From positions 11,282 through 60,793 of the IMG/VR virus record IMGVR_UViG_3300029309_000011: a stretch of DNA of 49,512 nucleotides; one strand, given 5' to 3'. The stretch comes from a virus. Position numbers and translations under genes: made by a program. The notes beneath the pieces are model-generated. The model worked only from the letters and a program-made list of their open reading frames with translations, was not told where the DNA came from and ran no database searches. The stretch's first letter is position 1. Each line of letters starts with the position of its first letter. Positions 7,158-14,467 of the stretch are shown in pieces.

Positions 7158-7337
7158 TTAAAAATCTGATAAAGCGGATAACTTTCTCGTAATTTTATCC
7201 GCTTTTTTTATGAGCTTTTTTGCGGAGTCTCTATCCTCACAAGCAGTAGCTTTTTCTAAAATTTTTACAAGTTTAGATGTTTTCAATTCAACAGACAAAT
7301 TAACCCTCGTAACTTTGTACTCGTACATTTTTATCAT
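7158..7337 (-). CDS. Small basic protein (59 aa)
   Basis: The best start is ATG at 7337 or 7328; the frame extends to a TTG at 7346. The product is basic and helical with Lys/Leu repeats (KTSKLVKILEKATACEDRD, then KKLIKKADKITRKLSAL). It overlaps the upstream minus gene by 38 nt, suggesting co-expression. The last part of its coding sequence also encodes the terminator of the opposite strand. Function unknown. Confidence 0.55.
   Translation of the reverse strand: MIKMYEYKVTRVNLSVELKTSKLVKILEKATACEDRDSAKKLIKKADKITRKLSALSDF
7171..7210 (+). terminator. Strong intrinsic terminator, inside an antisense gene
   Basis: An 11-bp stem (AAAGCGGATAA/TTATCCGCTTT) with a 13-nt loop, followed by a run of T's. 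It ends the plus-strand SSB-block transcript. It lies entirely within the 3' coding end of the minus-strand gene at 7158-7337. Confidence 0.85.
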
Positions 7338-7545
7338 CGACCGCAAGACGTTTAACCAAAGCTCTTATCATTGCTTGTCTCTGCATGACTAGGTTTACTA
7401 ATTGCTTTGATGCTATCTTTACACTTTTTATATCATTTAAATTTTCTATTTCATTTTTTACAACAGTAGCTGTAAACTCATCCTCTAGTGTTGGTGTACA
7501 ATCTAAAGGATCTAGAGTTAATTCAATTAAATCAAAAGATGCCAT
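7300..7545 (-). CDS. Small acidic protein (81 aa)
   Basis: Starts MASFDLIELTLDPLDCTP and is followed by a long helix with Val/Ile/Leu spacing typical of a coiled coil. First of a two-gene leftward unit between rightward replication genes. Plus-strand frames over the same bases (7210-7585) are hydrophobic shadows and were dropped. The family is unknown. Confidence 0.6.
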   Translation of the reverse strand: MASFDLIELTLDPLDCTPTLEDEFTATVVKNEIENLNDIKSVKIASKQLVNLVMQRQAMIRALVKRLAVDDKNVRVQSYEG

Positions 7546-7628
7546 AATTATGAGGATATATTTATTATTCTACGTTACATATTGACAGAAACCGTACACA
7601 ACTTACAATTTGACCAAAACACTTTACA

Positions 7629-8228
7629 ATGGCTGACCCTTTAAGTTTTGTTCAATTACTTGAAAAAAGTAAAGAGATTGATGAAATCTTACAATCAACT
7701 AATGATGCTGAAGAAAAAGAAGAATTAGAATACATTTGGAATTGTCTGAAATCTAGAGAAGAATCAAAATTTGACGCAATAATTAGTGTCATAAAAGATT
7801 GTGATAAACAAATTTCTATACGAGAAAAAGAAATTTTAGAATTAAAAAAGAACCAAGATTATTGGAAAAGTAAAAGAAAAACTATTATTAATATTATTAA
7901 AAATGCTTACGAAAACAAATTAATAAGTTCTATGCCTACTGGAAATAAATATCAGGCAACAATAAAATCCGTTAAATCCAAATTAATTGATGATTTTGAT
8001 AATTGGTCAAATGAAGAAAAAATTAAATTTGGTTTAGTAAAAGAGACTTTTTTAAAAAGAATATTTAATGGTGAAATGTTAAATAAATCACAAGAAAAAT
8101 TACCTGATAAAGAGCACTTAAGAAGGGCATTAATCGAAAACCCAGCAGCTGCCCCCTCGAAGGCGAAATTAGTACAGAGAGTGTCACTGACATACAACTT
8201 AAGAAAAAGATTAAAAAAGGGTGTCTAA
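7629..8228 (+). CDS. Siphovirus Gp157-like protein
   Basis: 199 residues. The first 110 form long charged helices: KEELEYIWNCLKSREESKFD, then KQISIREKEILELKKNQD, then WKSKRKTIINIIKNAYE. The order E-x-K-x-x-x-I followed by IREKEI-x-x-LKK and a lysine-rich helix ending before a small beta region matches the Gp157 family (PF05565). Its founding member from Streptococcus phage is linked to resistance or host-nuclease inhibition, and it often lies in phage replication and recombination modules. The position upstream of an exonuclease fits that setting. Assignment is by pattern only. Confidence 0.65.
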   Translation: MADPLSFVQLLEKSKEIDEILQSTNDAEEKEELEYIWNCLKSREESKFDAIISVIKDCDKQISIREKEILELKKNQDYWKSKRKTIINIIKNAYENKLISSMPTGNKYQATIKSVKSKLIDDFDNWSNEEKIKFGLVKETFLKRIFNGEMLNKSQEKLPDKEHLRRALIENPAAAPSKAKLVQRVSLTYNLRKRLKKGV

Positions 8229-8272
8229 TATTGAATTTACATTAACTACAACTAAAATAGTAAAAAAAAATC

Positions 8273-8416
8273 ATGACAAAAAAAGAAAAATTTAACAAGT
8301 TTATTGAAGATGCAGCTGTAGAAACTGAATCTGTTTCAATTCAAAATATGTTAAAAAACTACAAACAGAATCTTAAAAAGGGAACTATCGAAAATTACCA
8401 ACTTTTCGACAGATAA
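8273..8416 (+). CDS. Small helical protein (47 aa)
   Basis: ATG 8273 to TAA 8414-8416. The product starts MTKKEKFNKFIEDAAVETES and ends NYQLFDR. It is charged, probably helical, with no cysteine or membrane segment. It sits in a 235-nt gap between larger plus-strand genes and keeps their strand. Function unknown. Confidence 0.55.
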   Translation: MTKKEKFNKFIEDAAVETESVSIQNMLKNYKQNLKKGTIENYQLFDR

Positions 8417-8463
8417 ATCCAAAATACAGAGCGTCTATCCTAGACATACCTACTTGGAATAAC

Positions 8464-8700
8464 ATGTCTGGTCAAAAAAAACCAAAAGTATTTGGTGGCA
8501 CCTCATTATCACTTGAATCTATTTTTTATGAGGGGTATGAGATTAAAAGTTTGAAACATGGAAATACAGGATTAGTTTTATATAAGTATCCAAATAAACT
8601 TTATAAATGGGAAGGTTGTTGGACTAGTTGTATAGAAAGTGCTAAAACAGGGGTAGAAAAATTCTTACAGCAAACCAAAAACAAAAAAACTTTTAAATAA
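8464..8700 (+). CDS. Hypothetical protein (78 aa)
   Basis: A small beta-rich basic protein (SLKHGNTGLVLYKYPNKLYK, then WEGCWTSCIESAKTGVEKFL). The middle looks like three antiparallel strands, followed by one helix. The stop TAA overlaps the next ATG (TAATG), which indicates coupling with the winged-helix protein. No known motif. Confidence 0.65.
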   Translation: MSGQKKPKVFGGTSLSLESIFYEGYEIKSLKHGNTGLVLYKYPNKLYKWEGCWTSCIESAKTGVEKFLQQTKNKKTFK

Positions 8701-8963
8701 TGTTAACTATTGAAAGGTCACTGATGAGTAATTTAATGGATGATTTAGCTAAAGGTATTTATAAATATCTTTATGAATCTTCAACAGAATTTGAAGGTAA
8801 TCATTTTGTGTTAGTTCCTATTACTGATGTTGTAAAAAAATTTCAAAGAAATCATAGGACTATTCAAAGAAGGATTGCTGCCTTAAAGGATGAAGGATTA
8901 CTTATACCAGTGATAAAGAGACATACAATAACTCTTTATCAAATACTAAATCAGGAGGAATAA
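8700..8963 (+). CDS. Winged-helix-like DNA-binding protein (87 aa)
   Basis: The central part reads VPITDVVKKFQRNHRTIQRR then IAALKDEGLLIPVIKRHT. This is a helix-turn-helix with recognition helix around RTIQRRIAALKDEG and a beta wing (LIPVIKRHTITLYQI). The layout is that of small winged-helix phage regulators. It probably controls phage gene expression or replication initiation. ATG 8700 overlaps the previous stop; an internal ATG at 8724 could also serve. The next gene follows by TAATG with a good AGGAGG before it. Confidence 0.6.
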   Translation: MLTIERSLMSNLMDDLAKGIYKYLYESSTEFEGNHFVLVPITDVVKKFQRNHRTIQRRIAALKDEGLLIPVIKRHTITLYQILNQEE

Positions 8964-9274
8964 TGACTACAGAAAAAAATCCACAACATGATCCTTATAT
9001 AGAACATCTTGATTTTTTACTATCTTCTTTTACCGATAATGGTAGATCATTAAGAGGTTTTACTATAAATCCTCAAGAACTGGCAATAACAATGCTCACA
9101 GCTGGTCTTTTATCAAACTCTAAACTGATGATCAGTCCTGATGATGCAATTAAATCTGCTTTTGATATACATAAAAGAATTCAACACCATGTTGCTAAAT
9201 ATCAAAATATACAATTTGCTTCCAAAATTGAAGACTGTTTTGAGGAAAGACCGCCAGAAGTAGACCAAGATTAG
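8963..9274 (+). CDS. Hypothetical protein (103 aa)
   Basis: Starts in a TAATG overlap behind a strong AGGAGG Shine-Dalgarno sequence. The protein is helical (INPQELAITMLTAGLLSN, ISPDDAIKSAFDIHKRIQHH) with an acidic tail. It has no known motif. It lies directly before the exonuclease, with the two frames separated by only 35 nt. Confidence 0.7.
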   Translation: MTTEKNPQHDPYIEHLDFLLSSFTDNGRSLRGFTINPQELAITMLTAGLLSNSKLMISPDDAIKSAFDIHKRIQHHVAKYQNIQFASKIEDCFEERPPEVDQD

Positions 9275-9309
9275 GGGGCGATATCCTGTCAACAGCTGAC
9301 TATTTATTC

Positions 9310-10134
9310 TTGGATTATCGTTCTAAAGGCGACACAAGAGTTACTATAAATGGGTCAAGGCACTATAAGACTCCTTATGGTGCTCTACCATCTGTAACCA
9401 CAATCCTCTCAGCAACACAAGGCAATAAAGCAGCGTTAGAAAGATGGGCTAAAAAAAATCCCGGAGGTCGAGAAGCTGCAGCTGCGAGAGGAACAAAAGT
9501 TCATTCCTTAATGGAAGAATATTTACTGGGTATTGACAAAGAACCAGTCATTGAAGACAAAGAAATAGCTGAATATTGGGAAGGATTACCTAAGAATTTA
9601 AGTAAATTAAACAATGTTATCTGGGCAGAAAACCCAGCAAATGTTGACGATTATGCTTGGACTAAAGGTTCTGATGGTGTATCTCGTGTTTGGCATCCTG
9701 GTTTTAAAGAAGATGAGACATATGGATGGGCTGGAGCTCCAGACATTGTTGCTGAATATAAAGGTCAAATAGTATTAGGGGATTTAAAGACATCTACAAA
9801 TCCTTATTGCTCAAAATGGCCTGACTCAAGTACACCAAAACATGAATATGGTAAGAAGAGATCTGGGTTTATGAAATATCAAAAATGTCAATTACAACTT
9901 GCTGCTTATGCGTTAGGACTTGAACACACAATTAATATAGTTCCTGATTTATGTATGACTTTCGTTGCTACAAGAGAGATATCTCAAGTTTTTGTAATTC
10001 AGAAACATACTATTGATAAATACAAGAAGAAATGGAAAGACATAGTTACAAAATATTACGAAGAGGTTCTCCCTTCAAAAAAGAAGTCAGAGCTTGAGAT
10101 GGAGGGGATAAATGGAGATAACACAGACACGTAA
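9310..10134 (+). CDS. PD-(D/E)XK exonuclease, MGME1/RecB-like
   Basis: The core matches Cas4/RecB-type nucleases: LPSVTTILSAT near the N-terminus, ARGTKVHSLMEEY (H65), WAENP (E107), GWAGAPDIVAEYKG (D145), VLGDLKTST (D158, K160) and QLQLAAYALGL (Q194/Q196, Y200). These give the motif I His, catalytic Asp, the D-x-K signature and the Q-x-x-x-Y helix. Its role is probably recombination or host DNA breakdown, as T7 exonuclease does. The start is uncertain: the first usable codon is TTG 9310 without a clear Shine-Dalgarno, while the frame is open further upstream with GGGGG at 9274-9278 before a CTG at 9286. Confidence 0.88.
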   Translation: MDYRSKGDTRVTINGSRHYKTPYGALPSVTTILSATQGNKAALERWAKKNPGGREAAAARGTKVHSLMEEYLLGIDKEPVIEDKEIAEYWEGLPKNLSKLNNVIWAENPANVDDYAWTKGSDGVSRVWHPGFKEDETYGWAGAPDIVAEYKGQIVLGDLKTSTNPYCSKWPDSSTPKHEYGKKRSGFMKYQKCQLQLAAYALGLEHTINIVPDLCMTFVATREISQVFVIQKHTIDKYKKKWKDIVTKYYEEVLPSKKKSELEMEGINGDNTDT

Positions 10135-10193
10135 TAGGTAGGTCTATGTAGCATAAATTAAAGGATATCAACACTAACTGTGGGGTACAAATC

Positions 10194-10235
10194 CTAAGAA
10201 AAAAGAAAATTTCCCTATATATAGGGGTTTCTTAG
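10194..10235 (+). promoter_or_regulatory. Composite hairpin ahead of the primase gene
   Basis: An outer 8-bp stem CTAAGAAA/TTTCTTAG (10194-10201/10228-10235) encloses a perfect palindrome CCCTATATATAGGG (10213-10226). It lies 49 nt before the primase-helicase ATG. It could be an RNA switch, a processing site, a weak terminator or an operator; a plain T-run does not follow. Confidence 0.45.
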
Positions 10236-10283
10236 TCAAAAATAAGAGTTACTCTCATACTGTTAGACAAAAAATATTGAATA

Positions 10284-12851
10284 ATGCCAACTGCACCCCA
10301 AGAACCAAATAATCATTTAAAAGCGGGAGAGATTAATTTTGACCTTATCCCAAAGGATTGGGCGTTAACTCCTCTGCAAGGTAAAAGAGCATATATAGCT
10401 GGTTGGACTACTCAACCCTACTCAGTGGAAGAAATAAAACGTGAGTTTGATCAGGGAAAGGCAACAGGAATTGGATTAATAACAGGTGTCTGGTCTAACA
10501 GTGGTGGATTGATATGGGTAGATATAGATGGATCAGAGGCTATAAAGGGTCTTGAGGAGCTCGCAGGGGCTCCTATATCGGCTGCTTTTCCTCCTACCCT
10601 CACCATATCTTCTGGTAAACCTGATAGGCAAAGAATGCTATTTAGCATTCCTTCAACAAAATTAAATCTTTTACCTGATAAAGCAACAATAAAAATAGGG
10701 ATACCTGCTTTTGAAATTCTTTTTAGATCAAGGCAAGGAGCAATAATGGGTAGTCATCCTGATACTGATGGCTATTTTACAACTTCTCATGGTGGATTTG
10801 AATATGCAAAGAATCCTCCAGAAATCCCTGAATGGTTATATGAAGCAATAGCAAAATCTTACCCTACAACAAAATATAAAAAACCTATTAAGTCTGGGAT
10901 TGTCACTCAACAAGTGAATCTTGATTATGAAGAAGGGTCAGAATATCAATTAGAGGAATGTGTCAATGAAGCCAAGATATATCTTGATCATTTAAATCCT
11001 GCAAGATCGGCTGACTATGACGACTGGTTAAAAGTAGGTATGAGTTTAAAACAAATAGATGAGAGTCTATTAGCTGACTGGATTGATTGGTCAAAGCAAG
11101 CAGAAAATTTTGAAGATGGTGTATGTGAAAGAAAGTGGGACACATTTGAAATTGTAAATGGTGGTCCTGCTCCAGAAAATCATTGTGGTTTACATCATCT
11201 AAGAGCAATGGCTAAAGAAGATGGTTATATAGATGTTGGAGGTTTTGTCGTTGAATCTCCAGAAAACTTGGCTAAAAAGGCAAAAAAAGCCTTTCAACAA
11301 GATAATGCAGAACTACCTATTCCTTTTGTAAATCAAGTATTAACAGAGTTAATAGGTGAACCTTCTAATGTGGAAAGAAAATCAATTAGAGAAAATATAA
11401 ATAGTAAAGGAAAACCAAAAACACCACCTGCTTCGGAATTAGCCGAAATGGTCACAGGTATGGTTATTGAATGTGGCTGGAGATATGACCCTAAATATGA
11501 TACTTTCATGTTTTATCAACGTAAAAAAGGTACTTGGAGGAGAGAAGAATATAAAGATGAATATAAACATTTTGTTCAAGATTTATTTTTAAGAGAAAGT
11601 ATTCCTACTCCTGGTGGTTTCACCTCTCATCTTTTATCTGATGTAACAAATTTAACAAAAGCCTATATTACTCAACCTTATTGGAATGACGATCCTGATA
11701 AATTAGCTTTTTTAAATGGGGTATTAGAAATGAGCACTGGAGAATTTTTACCTCATGACCAAGAAAATTATTTAACTTGGGGTCTTGACTTTGAATATGA
11801 TCCTAATGCTGAGTCTGGTCCTATAATTCAATGGCTTAAGAAAACACAATATAATGATGAAGAAAGAGTACAGGTTTTGAGAGCTTGGCTTAAAGCTTGT
11901 CTTGTTGGTAAAGGTCATGAATTACAACGATTTTTAGAAGTCATCGGCCCTGGTGGTAGAGGGAAATCTACTTTTGCTAACCTATGCTGTGCTCTTATAG
12001 GTAATGGAAACTATGCCTCTACAACGCTTAATCAACTTGAACAAAGTCGTTTTGAAATAGCCTCAATAAAAGGAAAAAGACTTACTTTGATAAATGACTC
12101 TGAACGATATGGAGGTTCCGCACAAATTTTTAAAGCTTTGACAGGAGGAGATAATTTAAGATTTGAAGAAAAAAATAAAAATGTTGGTGAGCCTTTTGTT
12201 TATACAGGAATGGTTATGGTCTGTGCTAACGAACCTATTCAAACCACAGATAATACTTCTGGCCTTACTAGAAGAAGACTCACTGTTGAGTTTAATAGAC
12301 CTTTATGGGACAAAAATTCTGAAGCAATAGAAATGATAAAGCTTGAGAACGGAGAAGTAAAAGGGTTATGGAAGTCTTATTTGCCAGGATTAGTAAATTG
12401 GGTACTGCAAATGGAAACGAAACAAATGAGAGAATATCTTCTTGATACATATGAAAAAGTAACCCACCTCAAAGCGGTTAGAAATAATATTCTTCTTACA
12501 AGCAACAATCTAGTTGAATGGTTACAGTCTGAAGTAGTCCATTCTCCTGAATCAGTGTCTGCTGTAGGTAAAAAAATACCAGCTGCAAAAGATGCAAAAG
12601 AGAGATATGTAAACAGTAATTTTCATTTATATGCTTCTTACTGTTCATATTGTGAAGATACAGGATCAAAACCAGTAGGCCAAAAAAGGTTTATAGCTTT
12701 GTTATTAGATTGTTGCAAAAATCAACTTGGAATGAAGGAAATCTACAGTTTTAGTAAAAAAGGAAGACCATTTATTAAAGGATTAGTAATAAGAAATAGT
12801 GATCAAAAATATAAATCTTCAGAAACTATACTCCCAGAAAAGCAGACGTAG
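10284..12851 (+). CDS. Primase-polymerase / SF3 (D5-type) helicase
   Basis: 855 residues in three parts. Residues ~25-190 are a primpol domain with GLIWVDIDG (D80, D82) and SSGKPDRQRMLF. Residues ~225-310 resemble PriCT-2 (YDDWLKVGMSLKQID, ERKWDTF). From ~400 on is a D5-N plus SF3 helicase with Walker A GPGGRGKST (555-563), Walker B-like KRLTLINDSE (599-607) and the downstream MVMVCANEP with an arginine motif (LTRRRLTVEF). Such proteins prime and unwind DNA for plasmids, satellites and phages. Together with polA and SSB they form a compact replisome. A hairpin lies in the leader (10194-10235). Confidence 0.93.
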   Translation: MPTAPQEPNNHLKAGEINFDLIPKDWALTPLQGKRAYIAGWTTQPYSVEEIKREFDQGKATGIGLITGVWSNSGGLIWVDIDGSEAIKGLEELAGAPISAAFPPTLTISSGKPDRQRMLFSIPSTKLNLLPDKATIKIGIPAFEILFRSRQGAIMGSHPDTDGYFTTSHGGFEYAKNPPEIPEWLYEAIAKSYPTTKYKKPIKSGIVTQQVNLDYEEGSEYQLEECVNEAKIYLDHLNPARSADYDDWLKVGMSLKQIDESLLADWIDWSKQAENFEDGVCERKWDTFEIVNGGPAPENHCGLHHLRAMAKEDGYIDVGGFVVESPENLAKKAKKAFQQDNAELPIPFVNQVLTELIGEPSNVERKSIRENINSKGKPKTPPASELAEMVTGMVIECGWRYDPKYDTFMFYQRKKGTWRREEYKDEYKHFVQDLFLRESIPTPGGFTSHLLSDVTNLTKAYITQPYWNDDPDKLAFLNGVLEMSTGEFLPHDQENYLTWGLDFEYDPNAESGPIIQWLKKTQYNDEERVQVLRAWLKACLVGKGHELQRFLEVIGPGGRGKSTFANLCCALIGNGNYASTTLNQLEQSRFEIASIKGKRLTLINDSERYGGSAQIFKALTGGDNLRFEEKNKNVGEPFVYTGMVMVCANEPIQTTDNTSGLTRRRLTVEFNRPLWDKNSEAIEMIKLENGEVKGLWKSYLPGLVNWVLQMETKQMREYLLDTYEKVTHLKAVRNNILLTSNNLVEWLQSEVVHSPESVSAVGKKIPAAKDAKERYVNSNFHLYASYCSYCEDTGSKPVGQKRFIALLLDCCKNQLGMKEIYSFSKKGRPFIKGLVIRNSDQKYKSSETILPEKQT

Positions 12852-12909
12852 GAAGGGATATAAAAAAAACTGATACTATATATTATTTTTGTTAAGTAAT
12901 ATTAAGTAG

Positions 12910-12941
12910 TGTTACAAAATGTAACAAGTGTAAAATATAAA
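12910..12941 (+). promoter_or_regulatory. Promoter with 17-bp palindromic operator before the hli cluster
   Basis: A perfect inverted repeat TGTTACA-AAA-TGTAACA (12910-12926) overlaps a -35-like TTACAA (12913-12918), 17 bp before TATAAA (12936-12941) and 19 nt before the first hli ATG. The geometry suits a dimeric regulator that blocks or recruits RNA polymerase. The sequence is not the NtcA consensus GTA-N8-TAC. Confidence 0.6.
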
Positions 12942-12959
12942 GAAGATATAAACAACCTA

Positions 12960-13151
12960 ATGACAACAGTTACAGAATCAGGTGGTCGCCAGAATATTTA
13001 CTCTGTTGAGCCTCGCACTCAAATAGATCCTAACTATGAAGGTTATCCGTTAGAAGCTGAAAAAGCAAACGGTAGATGGGCAATGATTGGTATTGTTGCT
13101 TTATTAGGTGCTTATACTACAACTGGTCAGATTATTCCTGGCATTTTCTAA
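12960..13151 (+). CDS. hli: High-light-inducible protein 1 (63 aa)
   Basis: Start at ATG 12960 (MTTVTESGG); the frame runs back to a GTG at 12909 but that would span the promoter palindrome. The chlorophyll-binding core EAEKANGRWAMIGIVALLGA is intact with the ExxNGRxAM signature, followed by YTTTGQIIPGIF. HLIPs are one-helix thylakoid proteins of the light-harvesting superfamily that bind chlorophyll and carotenoid and protect photosystems under stress. It leads a chain of four hli genes and has the complete binding motif. Confidence 0.95.
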   Translation: MTTVTESGGRQNIYSVEPRTQIDPNYEGYPLEAEKANGRWAMIGIVALLGAYTTTGQIIPGIF

Positions 13152-13169
13152 ATTACCCCCTTTATTATC

Positions 13170-13277
13170 ATGACTCCTGAAGCAGAAAGATTTAATGGCT
13201 GGGCAGCAATGCTTGGTTTCGTTGCAGCAGTAGGTGCATATGCAACTACAGGTAACATAATTCCTGGCATATTCTAA
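13170..13277 (+). CDS. hli: High-light-inducible protein 2 (35 aa, minimal)
   Basis: ATG 13170 to TAA 13275-13277, overlapping the next ATG. The 35-residue product is almost only the chlorophyll-binding helix: ERFNGWAAMLGFVAAVGA then YATTGNIIPGIF. The usual Arg after NG is Trp (NGWAAM), so the ligand pair E...R is altered, and the N-terminal stalk is absent. It may bind pigment weakly or pair with other HLIPs. Confidence 0.9.
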   Translation: MTPEAERFNGWAAMLGFVAAVGAYATTGNIIPGIF

Positions 13278-13390
13278 TGAATAACAAAGATATTTTTCTT
13301 AAAGCACAAGGCAGAGCAGCAATGATGGGATTCATCGTTATATGTACAGTTTATGGCTTTACAGGACAACTTATACCCGGATTTGTATAA
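13277..13390 (+). CDS. hli: High-light-inducible-like protein 3 (37 aa)
   Basis: Coupled to both neighbours by TAATG overlaps. The core is KAQGRAAMMGFIVICTVYGF then TGQLIPGFV. The GRxAM and TGQxIPG parts are kept, but the Glu and Asn of the ExxNGR signature are missing (KAQGR), and a Cys lies in the helix. It is probably a diverged HLIP whose pigment binding is uncertain. Confidence 0.85.
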   Translation: MNNKDIFLKAQGRAAMMGFIVICTVYGFTGQLIPGFV

Positions 13391-13533
13391 TGGACATTCA
13401 ATCTTATTCTAAACCAATTGAAAAACAAAAAATAATTGCTGAGAGACTTAATGGTCAATTAGCAATGTTAGGTGTAATTGCAGCAGTAGGAGCTTATTTA
13501 ACTACTGGTCAATTAATTCCTGGTTTTGTTTAA
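13390..13533 (+). CDS. hli: High-light-inducible protein 4 (47 aa)
   Basis: Start at ATG 13390, in a TAATG overlap (a longer frame from 13342 would overlap hli3 wholly). The core reads IAERLNGQLAMLGVIAAVGA then YLTTGQLIPGFV. Glu and Asn are present, but the Arg is Gln (NGQLAM). The protein has a short polar N-terminal stalk. It ends in TAATG, overlapping the start of the next membrane-protein gene. Confidence 0.92.
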   Translation: MDIQSYSKPIEKQKIIAERLNGQLAMLGVIAAVGAYLTTGQLIPGFV

Positions 13534-13703
13534 TGATATTAGAAGATTCTTATCTGATATCAAATTTTTCTTCAATCCTATGGGTGTTTTATCCCATAGG
13601 TTGTTTAATTCTTATAGAATTAATTTTACGTGCCATCGATGGTGACGATGATGATGACCAAAGTGGCGGTATCATGACTCCTATTTTTCAAAAAGCAAAA
13701 TGA
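13533..13703 (+). CDS. Small membrane protein with acidic tract, hli operon (56 aa)
   Basis: ATG at 13533 overlaps the hli4 stop. Residues ~12-33 form a hydrophobic helix (SSILWVFYPIGCLILIELIL), followed by RAIDGDDDDDQSGG, an acidic cluster of six Asp, and a short tail. The coupling with hli genes suggests a thylakoid or cytoplasmic membrane role in infected cells. I do not recognise a named family. Asp-rich tails can bind Ca2+, but that is only a suggestion. Confidence 0.7.
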   Translation: MILEDSYLISNFSSILWVFYPIGCLILIELILRAIDGDDDDDQSGGIMTPIFQKAK

Positions 13704-13774
13704 ATCACCTCTATTTCACAGTCTTAATTTCTTTATACATTTTTAGTAATGTAGGATCTGTTGTATTTGCGTGA
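13700..13774 (+). CDS. Tiny hydrophobic peptide (24 aa)
   Basis: ATGA overlap with the preceding gene; ends in GTGA overlap with the next. The product (MNHLYFTVLISLYIFSNVGS then VVFA) is almost wholly hydrophobic. It could be a leaky leader, a short membrane peptide or a signal-peptide remnant. Evidence is only the unbroken chain of overlaps and hydrophobicity. Confidence 0.4.
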   Translation: MNHLYFTVLISLYIFSNVGSVVFA

Positions 13775-13872
13775 ACAGAATTTTTTACAGCCCCTATTAC
13801 TCATTATATGAGTTTATTTTCTTTGTTATTGTAGGTACAATAGCAGGAATGTATGGTTTTTTAGAGGTATAA
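13771..13872 (+). CDS. Tiny single-helix membrane protein (33 aa)
   Basis: GTG start in a GTGA overlap. The product has YSLYEFIFFVIVGTIAGMYG as a single transmembrane helix, ending FLEV. It is of the size of small photosystem or cytochrome b6f subunits, but no family-specific residues are seen. It ends 6 nt before the end of the convergent gene at 13878. Confidence 0.45.
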   Translation: MNRIFYSPYYSLYEFIFFVIVGTIAGMYGFLEV

Positions 13873-13877
13873 ATATT

Positions 13878-14219
13878 TTATTTTTTGTGTTTATGTTGAG
13901 GATAATCTTTAGTCATTGCTTTTTTAGATAAATTAAAAGTATCTCCACCACCTTCATGTCCATGAGCTATTCCTAATTCATGTAATCTTGAGTGTTCTTT
14001 AATTTCATCTCTTAAATTTTTACCACCTTTGCCAAAAGTCATATAAATTCCATAGATCAATAAAAGTAAAACCAGTAAACCAATAAATACAGCAAAAGCT
14101 GCACCTTGACCTAAATTTCCGTGAGGAATAAGAGTTTCTTTGCATTTTTCAATTTTCTCTGCATCTGCCCATGTACCTGGTAAAGTATAAATTGGGGGAC
14201 AAGATAAAAAATAATTCAT
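13878..14219 (-). CDS. Single-pass membrane protein, His-rich tail (113 aa)
   Basis: An N-terminal 35 residues with two Cys (C7, C26) precede a clear membrane helix at about 40-62 (AAFAVFIGLLVLLLLIYGI), and a charged cytoplasmic-type tail with HELGIAHGHEGGG and ending HKHKK. The His-rich motif could bind metal. ATG at 14219 overlaps the preceding gene by ATGA. No established function; it sits next to the hli cluster on the opposite strand. Confidence 0.7.
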   Translation of the reverse strand: MNYFLSCPPIYTLPGTWADAEKIEKCKETLIPHGNLGQGAAFAVFIGLLVLLLLIYGIYMTFGKGGKNLRDEIKEHSRLHELGIAHGHEGGGDTFNLSKKAMTKDYPQHKHKK

Positions 14220-14419
14220 AATTTTGATACCTTTAGTTCATTTAAGAGTTTTGTCCAAACACCTTGTGATGCTTTTTTAATTGATTTTTCTTCTTTAAAT
14301 ATATAAAGAAGTCTATGATTGGTTTTTTCAAGATCATAAAGATCAACCATCTTCTCATATAATATTTGACTTACTCTAAAATGAAAGGCTAAATGCCAGC
14401 AAATCACATTATTTAACAC
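14216..14419 (-). CDS. Hypothetical protein (67 aa)
   Basis: Starts with GTG at 14419 or ATG at 14350 (MVDLYDLEKTNHRLLYIF). The helical, Lys-rich product has no known motif. Its stop overlaps the next gene's start (ATGA), indicating a two-gene leftward unit. Confidence 0.55.
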   Translation of the reverse strand: MLNNVICWHLAFHFRVSQILYEKMVDLYDLEKTNHRLLYIFKEEKSIKKASQGVWTKLLNELKVSKL

Positions 14420-14467
14420 ATAAATAATCTAAGTATTTACATTTTAAACATATTTATATTTTTGTCT

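Noticed and set aside
7210-7585. Two plus-strand frames at 7210-7392 and 7385-7585
   Set aside because: Both are antisense to the two minus-strand genes and rich in Ser/Phe typical of shadows.
12909-12959. Extended start (GTG 12909) for the first hli gene
   Set aside because: It would translate through the promoter palindrome and TATAAA; MTTVTESGG at 12960 is a normal HLIP start.
13342-13389. Longer start of hli4 at 13342
   Set aside because: Would overlap hli3 in another frame; the TAATG coupling at 13390 matches the neighbouring genes.
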